Shown in pieces: positions 1-9,074 of a stretch of DNA of 64,000 nucleotides. The notes below the pieces were generated by a model. It saw nothing but the letters and a program-made list of their open reading frames with translations, had not been told where the DNA came from and ran no database searches. A program made the translations under genes and the position numbers. Numbering within the stretch: position 1 is the first letter of the stretch; each line of letters opens with the position of its first letter. The stretch is from Arenibacter sp. ARW7G5Y1 (lineage in GTDB: Bacteria > Bacteroidota > Bacteroidia > Flavobacteriales > Flavobacteriaceae): the NCBI RefSeq assembly GCF_003201775.1, contig NZ_QJJZ01000010.1:67899-131898 (forward strand), written 5' to 3'.

Positions 1-395
1 TAAAAAAAACCTTGCAGGATCAGAAACTAGCCCAAACAGGAAATCCGGAAAACAATCATGTCCCAACACCATACCTACAAGGTTAAAAAAACCTTGCAGG
101 ATCAGAAACTAGCCCAAACGGGAAATCCGGAAAAATAATCATGCCCCAACAGTTTACCTACAAGGTTAAAAAAACCTTGCAGGATCAGAAACTAGCCCAA
201 ACGGGAAATCCGGAAAAACAATCATGTCCCAACACCATACCTACAAGGTTAAAAAAACCTTGCAGGATCAGAAACTAGCCCAAACAGGAAATCCGGAAAA
301 CAATCATGTCCCAACACCATACCTACAAGGTTAAAAAAACCTTGCAGGATCAGAAACTTGCCCAAACGGGAAATCCAGAAAAATAATCATGCCCC
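1..395. repeat. Tandem array of an 82-83 bp unit (five copies, first one cut by the window edge)
   Basis: The motif CTTGCAGGATCAG recurs at 11, 93, 176, 259 and 341, a period of 82, 83, 83 and 82 bp with no unique spacer between units. Each complete unit holds an inverted repeat (for example 74-84 with 90-100): CCTACAAGGTT, an A-rich loop, then AACCTTGCAGG. Its single mismatch is A.C on the plus strand but a G.U wobble on the minus strand. The array probably continues left of the window. No recombinase or transposase is nearby. Confidence 0.9.
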
Positions 396-436
396 ACCAC
401 TATACATATCGTCAACATTCCTTACTAAAAAAATGA
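58..436 (+). other. Series of short ATG reading frames, one per tandem unit
   Basis: Each unit contains an ATG opening a short frame: 58-138 (26 codons), 141-278 (45), 224-334 (36), 306-386 (26), and a diverged last one, 389-436 (15). The shared product starts MSQHHTYKVKK and goes on with TLQDQKLAQTGNPE. Within that core the only differences between copies are third-position and synonymous (ACA/ACG, CTA/CTT, CCG/CCA), while the first codons after ATG vary in sequence. No recognisable ribosome binding site precedes them, and I know no family for the peptide. Whether they are translated is open. Confidence 0.3.
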
Positions 437-674
437 TATGAGTCCGCCTAAACAAAGACTATCCATTGTCCCCATAATTACACCCAATGAAGTGGTTTCA
501 TCAAAACACAATTAGGAATTGTTCTATTTTTTATGATAAATAATGTAACAATTCCCAGCCCTCTGCGTTCTAACTGGTATCGGATGTTTCCAAAAAACAG
601 CTTTTTAAAAACATTGCCAAAAGCCAATTATGTGATTACATCGGATATTGAACATCAATCAAAATCAGAACACT
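437..674. other. Intergenic stretch, nothing recognised
   Basis: AT-rich leader of the DUF4407 gene. A minus/plus scan shows no repeat unit, no convincing TAnnTTTG promoter and no terminator hairpin. Confidence 0.5.
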
Positions 675-1775
675 ATGTTACAGAAATTTTTTATTCTCTG
701 CTCCGGAGCAGATTCCGATATTCTAAAAACCTGTTCCAAGGGAGAGCAAAACAAATATGCCGGAATCGGTGCCACGGTATTCTTTACTGCCCTCATGGCA
801 TTTATAGCTAGTGCCTATGCCCTCTTTACCGTCTTCGACAATGTCTACACGGCTATTTTCTTTGGCCTTATTTGGGGTCTGCTAATTTTTAATTTGGACC
901 GATTTATAGTTTCTACCATAAAAAAGAACGATAGTTTTAAGAGCGAATTTTTACAAGCTACGCCACGGATAATATTAGCCATCATAATCGCCATTGTTAT
1001 TTCCAAACCCTTGGAAATGAAAATTTTTGAAAAGGAGATCAATCAAGTGTTACTTGAAGAAAAAAATACGATGACTCTAGCCAATAAAGAGCAAATCGCA
1101 ACCCAATATACCCCACAAATTGAAAAGCTAACATCCGATATTTTGGGCTTAAAAAATGAAATAGCGACTAAAGAAGCTGAAACCAATGCCCTTTATGACA
1201 CCTATATTTCTGAAGCCGAGGGTACCGCAGGCACCAAATTATTGGGCAAAGGCCCGGTGTACAAGGAAAAACGGGATAAACACGACGCTGCACTAACAGA
1301 ACTTCAATCCCTAAAACAAACCAACGCCGACAAAATTTCAGCCTTGGAAGCGCAGATTGAAGCCTTAAATCTTGAATATGCCGATCAAATAACAACCACA
1401 CAACCCATCATTGATGGTTTCGACGGACTTATGGCGCGCATAAATGCCTTGGAAAGACTACCTTGGATGCCTTCCTTTTTTATATTTCTATTGTTCTTGG
1501 CCATAGAAACATCGCCCATAATAGCTAAATTACTATCCCCAAAAGGGTCTTATGATTACAAATTGGAAGATGAAGAAAGTGCCGTTAGGACCTGGGCCAC
1601 CCAAAAAGTTGGTCAACGCGAAAAAGTATTGGAAACAGATACACAGTTAAACAATAAAATTTACAGTGAAATAGCCAAGGAAGAAGAAATATACAAATAC
1701 AAAAAACAAAAGGCCGAGGAATTACTAAGGCTTCAGGCCAATGCCTTTCATGAAGCACAAATAAAGAGTTTATAG
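675..1775 (+). CDS. DUF4407 domain-containing membrane protein
   Basis: A membrane protein of the DUF4407 family; function unknown. In the 375-residue version starting at 648, three membrane helices are visible at about 38-62, 68-88 and 106-120, followed by a long charged coiled coil (about 125-250), a fourth helix at about 274-293, and a charged C-terminal tail. I prefer the ATG at 675 because family members usually begin just ahead of the FFxxCSGA segment, which here follows directly; the ATG at 648 adds nine Asn/Gln-rich residues. It is a single gene between the repeat array and a convergent minus-strand cluster. The coiled coil between membrane helices suggests a scaffolding or mechanical role, which is inference only. 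Confidence 0.85.
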   Translation: MLQKFFILCSGADSDILKTCSKGEQNKYAGIGATVFFTALMAFIASAYALFTVFDNVYTAIFFGLIWGLLIFNLDRFIVSTIKKNDSFKSEFLQATPRIILAIIIAIVISKPLEMKIFEKEINQVLLEEKNTMTLANKEQIATQYTPQIEKLTSDILGLKNEIATKEAETNALYDTYISEAEGTAGTKLLGKGPVYKEKRDKHDAALTELQSLKQTNADKISALEAQIEALNLEYADQITTTQPIIDGFDGLMARINALERLPWMPSFFIFLLFLAIETSPIIAKLLSPKGSYDYKLEDEESAVRTWATQKVGQREKVLETDTQLNNKIYSEIAKEEEIYKYKKQKAEELLRLQANAFHEAQIKSL

Positions 1776-1877
1776 AGCATCGATCCAATATTCCACGGCT
1801 CTTAACCTAAAAAAACAAAAAGCCATCAACCTATCGATTACATTCTTTAGGACAATGAGACTAGGGGCAGTCCCCTG

Positions 1878-2879
1878 TTAATTCCCCCACATCCTAGCCC
1901 AAAGGGCCAAAAGGAGTTTTTTGGCATCCCTTTTTAATTTTGGACTTTCTTGAACCAAGATCGCCCCATCCTTCTGGATCAATTTATAATTAAAGGCAAA
2001 TTGGGATTCATTGGAATCCAAGCTCATCAACCCGAATCGCAGGTCATTAAAAAACAGCTGTCCGTTTACCTCATTTATGGTATACCAACCTTGCGTAATT
2101 TTTTTAAGCCGTTGTATCTTATCGCTTTCGGGCAGGCCTTCCAATAGGTCGTGGTTTTTTGGATAGCGACTAAAATGAACGGGCTTATTATCAAAAAAAG
2201 AGTAGTTCCCTATTAGATAGGCATCCCCAGTATCCACATTGGCCGACCATAGAACAGTATTAAAGGGTGACGGTCTCACATCCATTTCATCATATGCTAT
2301 CCCTTGTGCGTTCAGACTATCTGTAATCTTTTTAAATGCAATTCCCTTCAGTACCAAAGTCAGTCCCAAATAGGCACTACTAACCATCAACCCCATAGTA
2401 TTATAACGACCACGCCTTGGCGAATCGCGCTTTTGTCGCAGGGCCATTATGAGAAATGCCAAAAAGGGCAACGTATATAGAGGGTCAATCACAAATATGT
2501 TCTGAAAAGCTATCCTAAGATCAAAAGGCCAAAAAAGTTGGGTCCCCCATGTGGTAAAGGCATCCAAAACGGGATGGGTAAAAAGTCCCCAAAAGAACAA
2601 CCATGACCAATCTTTCCAAGTGGCAGGCCCCTTGCTTTCCAATTTAAAAACCAACCAACCGAAGATAGGGGCGAAAATTATGGAAAAGAAGATGGAGTGG
2701 GTAAGCCCTCTATGCCATTCTATTGCGGTAACCGTATCAGTAACATAGTTGGCCAAAACATCCAAATCCGGTATGGTCCCGGCAATAGCTCCATAAAGCA
2801 TGGCCTTATTGCCTACTTTCCTGCCCAAAACCGCTTCTCCAACTGCGGCACCCAATACTATCTGCGTTAGCGAATCCAT
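1878..2879 (-). CDS. YdjM-type membrane-bound metal-dependent hydrolase
   Basis: Member of the YdjM/DUF457 family of integral membrane proteins with predicted metal-dependent hydrolase activity. The N-terminal half carries the family motifs: PDLD at 37-40, HRGLTHS at 56-62 and HPVLDAFTTWG at 102-112, which supply His/Asp metal ligands between membrane helices. The C-terminal 150 residues form a soluble extension. The family has been linked to LexA-regulated genes and to phospholipid metabolism, but the substrate is not known. It is the last gene of a minus-strand run (Dabb, GNAT, YjbR, MutS-like, this gene) with 49 bp to the gene before it. Confidence 0.8.
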   Translation of the reverse strand: MDSLTQIVLGAAVGEAVLGRKVGNKAMLYGAIAGTIPDLDVLANYVTDTVTAIEWHRGLTHSIFFSIIFAPIFGWLVFKLESKGPATWKDWSWLFFWGLFTHPVLDAFTTWGTQLFWPFDLRIAFQNIFVIDPLYTLPFLAFLIMALRQKRDSPRRGRYNTMGLMVSSAYLGLTLVLKGIAFKKITDSLNAQGIAYDEMDVRPSPFNTVLWSANVDTGDAYLIGNYSFFDNKPVHFSRYPKNHDLLEGLPESDKIQRLKKITQGWYTINEVNGQLFFNDLRFGLMSLDSNESQFAFNYKLIQKDGAILVQESPKLKRDAKKLLLALWARMWGN

Positions 2880-2928
2880 CCTTATTATTTATACAAAAAG
2901 ACCAAGCCCCCAATCCAAACCATAGTGA

Positions 2929-4701
2929 TTATTCCACTATCTCCATTTTCTTCAAAAGAAAGGAAGCATTCATATTCTTACATATGCCTGTTTTAAAGGT
3001 ATAGTCAAAATTAAGTTCATTATTGATGATTTCAGCATCAAAATAGTAGTTCTTAACCTGTGGCAACACCTCTGAAACTTCACATAAACTTAAATCATGG
3101 GTCGCTATAATCCCTGTAGATTTTGAGGCTACCAACTTTTCAACAAACTTCCGAGAACCAATAGCCTTATCCATGCTATTGGTTCCTTTTAATATTTCAT
3201 CCAAAACAATAAAATATTTGTCGTTCTGAATTTCATCCACAATAAACTTCAAGCGTTTCAATTCAGAAAAGAAATAAGATTCATCATCCGTTAAGGAATC
3301 GGTTGTGCGCATACTGGTAATTAATTTGATCGGTGAATACTCGGCTTCAGTTGCGCTAACAGGCAGCCCTACATTGGCCATGACAATTTGCAGGGAAACC
3401 GTTCTTAAAAAGGTACTTTTCCCGGCCATATTGGCTCCGGTAACAATAAAAAACTGCTCCCTAAGGATCGTTATATCATTGGGAACCGCTTTTTGGGGAT
3501 CCAACAAAGGATGCGACGCCTCAATCGATTTTAATATAACCTCATTATCCACCAACTTGGGATAGCTATAATTGGGGTGATTATGGGCGAAATTTCCCAA
3601 ACTATTAAAAGCATCAAAAAAAGCTATGGCGTTAAACCACTGTTCCACCTTTGGCCCGTGTTTGTCTATCCACCGTTCTATCCTATATGCCTGTAGCAGG
3701 TCCCAAAGAAAAAATCCGTTCCCTAACAAGGCAAAAAACATATTATTCCTTTGGTCCAAAGCGCCGAGAATTTCTGAGAATTCCTTTAAAACTTTTGAGG
3801 CCAACTCTTTCTGGGAGACCACAGAATTCCTCTTTTCCCTTAAAAGATCGGAGGTGAATTCCTGTTCCTCTATCTCTAGAATCAATTTTTGATATTGCTG
3901 AAAGGTGCTTTGTACCCTATTGGCATCCGAAGCCAGTTTAGAAGTGCTTTTTAGGTAAAAACCACTCAATAACAAACCCGCCAATAGTATTATGAAAATT
4001 GGGTAACCGGGTAATAGCCCCAATAAGTATCCTCCAATTAAAATCAGGGAAACCAAAGAAAAAGCATAGGATACAAAACGCATCACCTTGGGAACGTATG
4101 CCTTATACCCAGAAAGCCAAGAAACTATGGTCTTGGTACTGATATCAGTTTTTACCAGGCTAGCTATTGCAGAAAATTCCTGTCTCCAGTCGGGTAATTT
4201 GGATAATTCTTCCACAGCCTTCTGCTTGTCGGCAATATTGGCCAAATTATTGGACAATAGCATCTCCGCCAACATATCGCTACCTTGGAGCAAGGCGGTA
4301 CGATTACTATACTGATAGAAAGACCCGTTTCCGAACAGGTCAATGTCCTGGGCAAAAAAATGGGTGGGATCCTTATATTCCGAACCATCGGGAAGGTGAT
4401 GAAAATTGCGTTCCAACACCTTAATTTCCGTTTCATTAATTTTTACAAGGGCCAACAATTTGTCCCGTTTGTATTGTAGATCCGTATGTTTGGAAACCAG
4501 ATATAAAAATAGGCCGATAGCGACTATAACAATCCCTATAACCAATTTGGTCTCCCCAAAAAAAAGGTAGGTAAGGCTGGTAGCCACAAGAAAAACGATC
4601 AATCTGATGGTACTGGATAAGGCCAATTGTCCTTTCACCCGCCCCAGCAATCCGGTTTGCAATTCAACTCTGTTTTTATAAAATGTTCTTAGGTTATCCA
4701 T
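2929..4701 (-). CDS. Membrane-anchored MutS-family ATPase
   Basis: The C-terminal part is a MutS-type ABC ATPase: Walker A GANMAGKST (422-430), Walker B FIVLDE (497-502), a signature region around SYFFSELKRL, and the ATHDLS switch (533-538). The N-terminal mismatch-recognition and connector domains of canonical MutS are absent. In their place are two hydrophobic pairs that read as membrane helices (about 33-48 and 53-69; 208-228 and 233-250), with a helical clamp-like region between. At 590 residues it is far shorter than MutS (about 850) or MutS2 (about 780). Such proteins are often annotated as DNA mismatch repair protein in Bacteroidota, but membrane anchoring argues against ordinary mismatch repair. 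Actual role unknown. Confidence 0.85.
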   Translation of the reverse strand: MDNLRTFYKNRVELQTGLLGRVKGQLALSSTIRLIVFLVATSLTYLFFGETKLVIGIVIVAIGLFLYLVSKHTDLQYKRDKLLALVKINETEIKVLERNFHHLPDGSEYKDPTHFFAQDIDLFGNGSFYQYSNRTALLQGSDMLAEMLLSNNLANIADKQKAVEELSKLPDWRQEFSAIASLVKTDISTKTIVSWLSGYKAYVPKVMRFVSYAFSLVSLILIGGYLLGLLPGYPIFIILLAGLLLSGFYLKSTSKLASDANRVQSTFQQYQKLILEIEEQEFTSDLLREKRNSVVSQKELASKVLKEFSEILGALDQRNNMFFALLGNGFFLWDLLQAYRIERWIDKHGPKVEQWFNAIAFFDAFNSLGNFAHNHPNYSYPKLVDNEVILKSIEASHPLLDPQKAVPNDITILREQFFIVTGANMAGKSTFLRTVSLQIVMANVGLPVSATEAEYSPIKLITSMRTTDSLTDDESYFFSELKRLKFIVDEIQNDKYFIVLDEILKGTNSMDKAIGSRKFVEKLVASKSTGIIATHDLSLCEVSEVLPQVKNYYFDAEIINNELNFDYTFKTGICKNMNASFLLKKMEIVE

Positions 4702-4735
4702 CTAGGAATTTGAAAAGTAAATTATGCAAATGTAG

Positions 4736-5095
4736 TTAATCCAAAGTCTTAAGTTGGGCCTGTAGCTTTTTTGTCAGACCGGCAACGACCAGATCATAGG
4801 AATGGTCTATCAAATCCCGGACCAAAGTAGGATCCAAGGACTCTAGATAAAGGGTATTCCAATGTACTTTGCTCATATGGTACCCAGCAGTGATTTTTCC
4901 TTCATATGTCTCCCGTAATTCAATGGCCCTTTCCGGATCGCATTTTAAATTAGCCTGGGACGGAATCCTTTCCAAGGGCACAAGGGCAAACATTTTCCCC
5001 ATTACCTTAAACACCAAGGTACTGGCGTCAAAAGGAAATTCTTCCGTAACCCCCTTTTTATGAATGCAATGCTCTCTAAATTCCTCTATATTCAT
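4736..5095 (-). CDS. MmcQ/YjbR family protein
   Basis: A 119-residue single-domain protein of the YjbR fold (CyaY-like double-wing). Recognisable features are the start around FREHCIHKKGVTEEFPFD, the KMFAL strand, the LKCDPE turn and the C-terminal SYDLVVAGL helix. The family has been proposed to bind DNA from its fold, but no function is established. It lies 18 bp downstream of the GNAT gene and 34 bp upstream of the MutS-like gene, so it is probably in the same transcript. Confidence 0.85.
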   Translation of the reverse strand: MNIEEFREHCIHKKGVTEEFPFDASTLVFKVMGKMFALVPLERIPSQANLKCDPERAIELRETYEGKITAGYHMSKVHWNTLYLESLDPTLVRDLIDHSYDLVVAGLTKKLQAQLKTLD

Positions 5096-5113
5096 AGTAT
5101 CGATTCTATTGAA

Positions 5114-5641
5114 TCACAAGCGGGCCAGTTCTTTTAAACTACCCCATGTCACCCTACATTTAAGCACCTCCTGATCACCGATGTCATTTCCCACCAAGGT
5201 TTCAAAATTAACTCCTCCCAAACGCTCATAAAAGGCCATAGCGCTGGTATTGTTCTTTAGCACCCATAAATACAATTTTCCTTTGGGATTCTTCTTCAGT
5301 GCTTCTTGGGCCACCATGCCCATCAGATGTCTGCCAATTCCCTTTCCCTTGACCGTCATCAATACATGCAAATTGTCCAATAAGGTACCGTGTTCGGCAT
5401 CATCCTCAAGAAAGGCACAGGCAAATCCGCAGATTTCCCCATCCTGTTCAGCTACCAAAACGACTTGATTAGGAGAGGGATTTCTTAGTCTATCTTTCCA
5501 AACCTCTTCTCTCTCCAATGCAGCTTCCACATCCAAAAAATGATCACTAAAATCACCTCTGTAATGCTGTTGCCAATTTTTTACGTGCAATTTGGCGATT
5601 TCCAAATAATCACCGGCCTTGGCTTGCCTATACGTCAACAT
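5114..5641 (-). CDS. GNAT family N-acetyltransferase
   Basis: Acetyl-CoA-dependent acyltransferase of the GNAT fold, 175 residues. The acetyl-CoA pyrophosphate loop reads KGKGIGRHLM, following the beta-4 strand LHVLMTVKG. The later MAFYERLGG helix is the typical motif B region. The substrate cannot be told from sequence. It is 9 bp downstream of the Dabb gene and 18 bp upstream of the YjbR gene, all on the minus strand. Confidence 0.9.
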   Translation of the reverse strand: MLTYRQAKAGDYLEIAKLHVKNWQQHYRGDFSDHFLDVEAALEREEVWKDRLRNPSPNQVVLVAEQDGEICGFACAFLEDDAEHGTLLDNLHVLMTVKGKGIGRHLMGMVAQEALKKNPKGKLYLWVLKNNTSAMAFYERLGGVNFETLVGNDIGDQEVLKCRVTWGSLKELARL

Positions 5642-5650
5642 AACAAATGA

Positions 5651-5974
5651 TTAAATTCCTAGGGAATCGTACACTATTACCTTGGTCCATAAATTGCTCG
5701 ATTCCGCAACAAATAGGTTGTGCGCTTCCTCTGTCTGATATTTTGTCTGTGCGTCTGCCGACTCAAAGGAAACTACCAAAGAATAGGTAAAGGACCCGTC
5801 CACAACATCGCGGGTGGCCTTGGGTGGAACCCCCACAAACTTGGTCTTGGCATATTTGGAATCCCGCATAAACTTCATGATGGAGGTTTCAAAAGCCTTT
5901 CTATCCTCAACATTATCAGGGTTCTTTAACCAAAAATAAACGGTGTGTACAAAATTGGAATCAAAGTTCTTCAT
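5651..5974 (-). CDS. Dabb family (stress-responsive A/B barrel) protein
   Basis: Small 107-residue dimeric alpha-beta barrel domain. It starts with FVHTVYFWLKNPDN, which matches the family signature (VHxVxFxLK), and ends with the YQTEEAHNLF helix and a WTKVIVYDS strand. The Dabb fold is shared by stress-induced plant proteins, antibiotic monooxygenases and polyketide cyclases, so no specific reaction can be given. First gene of the five-gene minus-strand run; 181 bp separate it from the DUF4230 gene. Confidence 0.85.
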   Translation of the reverse strand: MKNFDSNFVHTVYFWLKNPDNVEDRKAFETSIMKFMRDSKYAKTKFVGVPPKATRDVVDGSFTYSLVVSFESADAQTKYQTEEAHNLFVAESSNLWTKVIVYDSLGI

Positions 5975-6155
5975 ATCTTCCTTGTTTTAACCATAATTAC
6001 ATACGGCCATTGTTAAAAATATTACGGTAAATTATAGTGTCAATAATTTTGAATATTGTTTGAATCTGTCCCAAATTTCCCAATATTTGGATAGATTTTT
6101 CATCTGCTAAAATAAAAAACAATTATCCAATTTGTGCCTTTTGGATAAAAGGAAA

Positions 6156-6779
6156 TTAATCCTCCAAGAATTGCTTCTTTCTATTGCTTAATTCCAAGGC
6201 GGAATAATCCAGTTTCCAACCTATGGTCTCTACAATCTTTTCAATTAAAAGCACCGCCTCCAAAGCCTCCTTATTTGCAGTATCCATCAAACCACTTTGG
6301 GGAATCTTATCCCTTATATGTTGCTTTGCCTCCATATTCAGTGAGGTAAGATCCGTTGGAGTAAAGGAATTGAAAAGTCCGTTTTGAATGTCATAAAACT
6401 GTAGTTCCGGGGAAATGGACAAAATTTCAGGTTGTGGAAAATTGGTAAGGATAATTCTTTTCTTATCGTTATCCGCGTACATTTGCAACTTCTTAAGGTC
6501 AAAACCAATATGTGCCTTGGCGTTGATGATGATCAAGGCTTTCTTTTTGCTGCTTACCAAGCTAAGAAAACGCTCCTTGGTGTTTTCGTACCGATAAATT
6601 TCGGCAAAATCACCTTCCACCGTTATTAACTTGCATACGCTTTTTATCTTATCCAACAGAATGGTCGACTGATGTTCCGTAAGTTCCTTGCTCCTCTTTT
6701 TGCGAAAAAAGGAAAACACCCAGTACATGGTAATGGCCCCGAGAATAAGGCCTAAAAAAAGTTCCAATATATCACTCAT
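6156..6779 (-). CDS. DUF4230 domain-containing membrane protein
   Basis: A 207-residue protein with one N-terminal membrane helix (about 5-25) followed by a positively charged KKRSK stop and a soluble domain matching the DUF4230 pattern (LITVEGDFAEIYRY, AHIGFDLKKL, EILSISPELQFYD). The domain is thought to lie outside the cytoplasmic membrane, but the function is unknown. The start overlaps the end of the DUF4260 gene by 8 bp, indicating translational coupling. Confidence 0.85.
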   Translation of the reverse strand: MSDILELFLGLILGAITMYWVFSFFRKKRSKELTEHQSTILLDKIKSVCKLITVEGDFAEIYRYENTKERFLSLVSSKKKALIIINAKAHIGFDLKKLQMYADNDKKRIILTNFPQPEILSISPELQFYDIQNGLFNSFTPTDLTSLNMEAKQHIRDKIPQSGLMDTANKEALEAVLLIEKIVETIGWKLDYSALELSNRKKQFLED

Positions 6780-7131
6780 CTCCCTTACCTATTTGTCCTA
6801 AGTGGGTATATTTAAACCCCTTGTTATATTTTAGTCCATAGCCAAATATCCTGTCCATGGAAGCATGCGAAAATAGGATGATTCCCATTAACTGACACAA
6901 AGGTAATGAAAGATAAATCCCCAAAAAATAAATAGCGATGGCCAAACCCTTATGATGAAATACATTATACCCAATGGCACCAACCCTATTTCCCATAAGA
7001 TATCCCAGCATCCCAATATCGGGAGCCAAAATCAGAAATATAAACCACCACCAACTATAATCCAACAAACTAAAAAGATATAATCCTAGACAGAACATCA
7101 ATAGTTCCTCTATTTTTAAAAGTAACCGCAT
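6772..7131 (-). CDS. DUF4260 domain-containing membrane protein
   Basis: Short hydrophobic protein (119 residues) with about four membrane helices and the family hallmark near the C terminus: HASMDRIFGYGLKY. Another conserved point is LAPDIGMLGY in the second helix. Function unknown. It is 12 bp downstream of the cyclase gene and overlaps the DUF4230 gene by 8 bp, so hemW, cyclase, DUF4260 and DUF4230 look like one transcript. Confidence 0.85.
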   Translation of the reverse strand: MRLLLKIEELLMFCLGLYLFSLLDYSWWWFIFLILAPDIGMLGYLMGNRVGAIGYNVFHHKGLAIAIYFLGIYLSLPLCQLMGIILFSHASMDRIFGYGLKYNKGFKYTHLGQIGKGDE

Positions 7132-7142
7132 ACCGCAAATTA

Positions 7143-7898
7143 TTATTCTTCTATTAAATACAAAACAGGCCTACTGGGGCTGGCATCATTTTCAAATGAT
7201 GCCAACTGAAGGTTCAAGAAATATTTTCCATCCTTAATGGAGTTTGCCACAAATATAAACTCGGTTATTGTAGCTTCCAAACGATGTTTTCCATCATAAT
7301 TCCAAAAAGTTTTATGCGCCAATAAAGCACCCCCATCCTTTTCCTTATCCACGGAAGGAAGATCTATCAACAGATGCTCCACTCCCTTATCCACCAATAA
7401 CTGTGCTGCCGATTCCAATAAATATGGGGGGTTTGTATTGGCATATTGCCTAGTCATTTTATCCCTTAGGTTTGGTATGGTCCGGATGATTACTGCCTCC
7501 CTATTTTTATTGCCCAAGGCATACTGCAATTGCTTTTTGGAGATTACAAAATCGCCGTTTATTTTTTCCGGAGCTATGGTAATCACCTCGGCCATAAAAA
7601 AGAATTTGGAAAGACTTGTATTTACCGAGTTAAACTCTTCGGTAATATGTCCGATACATTCAGTATGGGTGCCATGGGCATGGGGATTAAAACAAATATC
7701 ATTGAAATTTACCGAAGCCCCTTCGGACACCTTTCCAACAAAATCGCCCTCGCTATGAGGCTGAATTTTTGGAGCATCAACATACCATGCATTGACATTG
7801 GTACTTCTACCGGTGATAGGAATGGAGATATCCAAAGGTTTGGACAGGTCTATGGTGTAATTTTTTGTGTTGTGTTTTATAATTGTTTTCATGTTCAA
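7143..7898 (-). CDS. Cyclase family protein (kynurenine formamidase-like fold)
   Basis: Metal-dependent hydrolase of the cyclase/arylformamidase superfamily, 251 residues. The metal-binding signature is visible as HAHGTHTECIGH (73-84), matching the HxGTHxD/E pattern. Downstream the family strand LLIDLPSVDKEKDGG is present. Enzymes of this superfamily open N-formyl-kynurenine or isatin, but the exact substrate here is unknown, and no kynurenine pathway genes are nearby. It follows hemW by 31 bp and precedes DUF4260 by 11 bp. The start could be the Met at codon 3. Confidence 0.8.
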   Translation of the reverse strand: MNMKTIIKHNTKNYTIDLSKPLDISIPITGRSTNVNAWYVDAPKIQPHSEGDFVGKVSEGASVNFNDICFNPHAHGTHTECIGHITEEFNSVNTSLSKFFFMAEVITIAPEKINGDFVISKKQLQYALGNKNREAVIIRTIPNLRDKMTRQYANTNPPYLLESAAQLLVDKGVEHLLIDLPSVDKEKDGGALLAHKTFWNYDGKHRLEATITEFIFVANSIKDGKYFLNLQLASFENDASPSRPVLYLIEE

Positions 7899-7929
7899 TT
7901 GGCACTATACCCGCCTTGGAAACAGGTGT

Positions 7930-9069
7930 CTATTTGCTATCAAATCTAACCATAAATAAATCTGCGGCAATCCCATCACTCAAAAATTTGCCTTTTTTTG
8001 AGACCAGTAAATTCCCATTCTCCATATAAAGCAGTCCATCTGCAATTCTTTTGTCGGCCCCTTGCACCAAATACGAAAGATATTCCGTTCCGAAGTCGGA
8101 CTCTATCCTATCCAAGGAAACTCCCCATATGGTCCGCAATCCGGTCATGATATATTCGTTGTAACGATCCGTTATGGACAACGTTTCCACTTCCATAGGC
8201 AGTTGGTTTAGAGCCAATGCTTTTATATATTTTGCATTGTTATTAATATTCCACCCTCTTCTAATCCCGTCATAGGAATGGGCAGAGGGACCAATGCCAA
8301 GATATTTTTTTCCTTGCCAATAAGCCGTGTTGTTCCTAGAAAAGTAAGCAGGTTTTCCAAAATTGGAAATTTCATAGTTTACGAAACCCTCTTCTTCCAA
8401 TTTCCGGACCAAAATATGGAAATGGGCTTCTGCCAATTCATCATCAACGGGCGGGATTAGTCCTTTCTCTATAAAAGTCTTTAAGGCTGTTTTGGGTTCT
8501 ACGGTAAGGGCATAACTGGAAATGTGGGGTACGCCAAAGTCCAAGGCCTTTTCTATGTTGGAAATCCATCTTTCATTGGTCATTCCGGGAATGCCATAAA
8601 TTAGATCGATGGATATGTTATCAAAATATTTTATTGCAAGCCCAATACAATCCTCCGCTTCTTTAGCATTGTGTGCCCTATTCATCATTTTCAAATCCTC
8701 CCCAAAAAAAGATTGAATACCAATACTCAGTCTATTGATTGGAGATCGGGCCAATTCCATTATTTTATCCAAGGACAAATCATCCGGATTGGCCTCCAAG
8801 GTTATTTCAGGATCAGCTACTACGGTATAATTACTATAAACTGCCCCGATTATCAGGTCTATTTCGGCCGTATCCAATACCGATGGCGTTCCGCCCCCAA
8901 AGTAAATGGTCTGTACCACCTCATCCTTAAATTCTTCCTTTCTAAGAACCAGTTCCTTAATCAGCGCCGATATCATTGCCTCCTTCTTCCCCATATTGGT
9001 GGAAAAATGAAAATCGCAATAATGGCACGCCTGCTTGCAAAAAGGAATATGTATGTAAATGCCGCTCAT
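7930..9069 (-). CDS. hemW: Radical SAM heme chaperone HemW
   Basis: HemW-type radical SAM protein (379 residues), a heme-binding chaperone related to but distinct from coproporphyrinogen oxidase HemN. The [4Fe-4S] cluster motif is CxxxCxxC at C11, C15 and C18, followed by HF and the YFGGGTPS S-adenosylmethionine-binding motif. It lacks the extra N-terminal region and CGC motif that mark the true HemN seen at 47636-48997. Five A residues separate the start codon from a run of ten perfect heptamers, so any upstream control or translation signal has to lie in or beyond that repeat. Confidence 0.92.
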   Translation of the reverse strand: MSGIYIHIPFCKQACHYCDFHFSTNMGKKEAMISALIKELVLRKEEFKDEVVQTIYFGGGTPSVLDTAEIDLIIGAVYSNYTVVADPEITLEANPDDLSLDKIMELARSPINRLSIGIQSFFGEDLKMMNRAHNAKEAEDCIGLAIKYFDNISIDLIYGIPGMTNERWISNIEKALDFGVPHISSYALTVEPKTALKTFIEKGLIPPVDDELAEAHFHILVRKLEEEGFVNYEISNFGKPAYFSRNNTAYWQGKKYLGIGPSAHSYDGIRRGWNINNNAKYIKALALNQLPMEVETLSITDRYNEYIMTGLRTIWGVSLDRIESDFGTEYLSYLVQGADKRIADGLLYMENGNLLVSKKGKFLSDGIAADLFMVRFDSK

Positions 9070-9074
9070 TTTTT

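Noticed and set aside
1-395. Tandem repeats at the left edge as a CRISPR array
   Set aside because: The 82-83 bp units are contiguous, with no unique spacers, and no cas gene is present.
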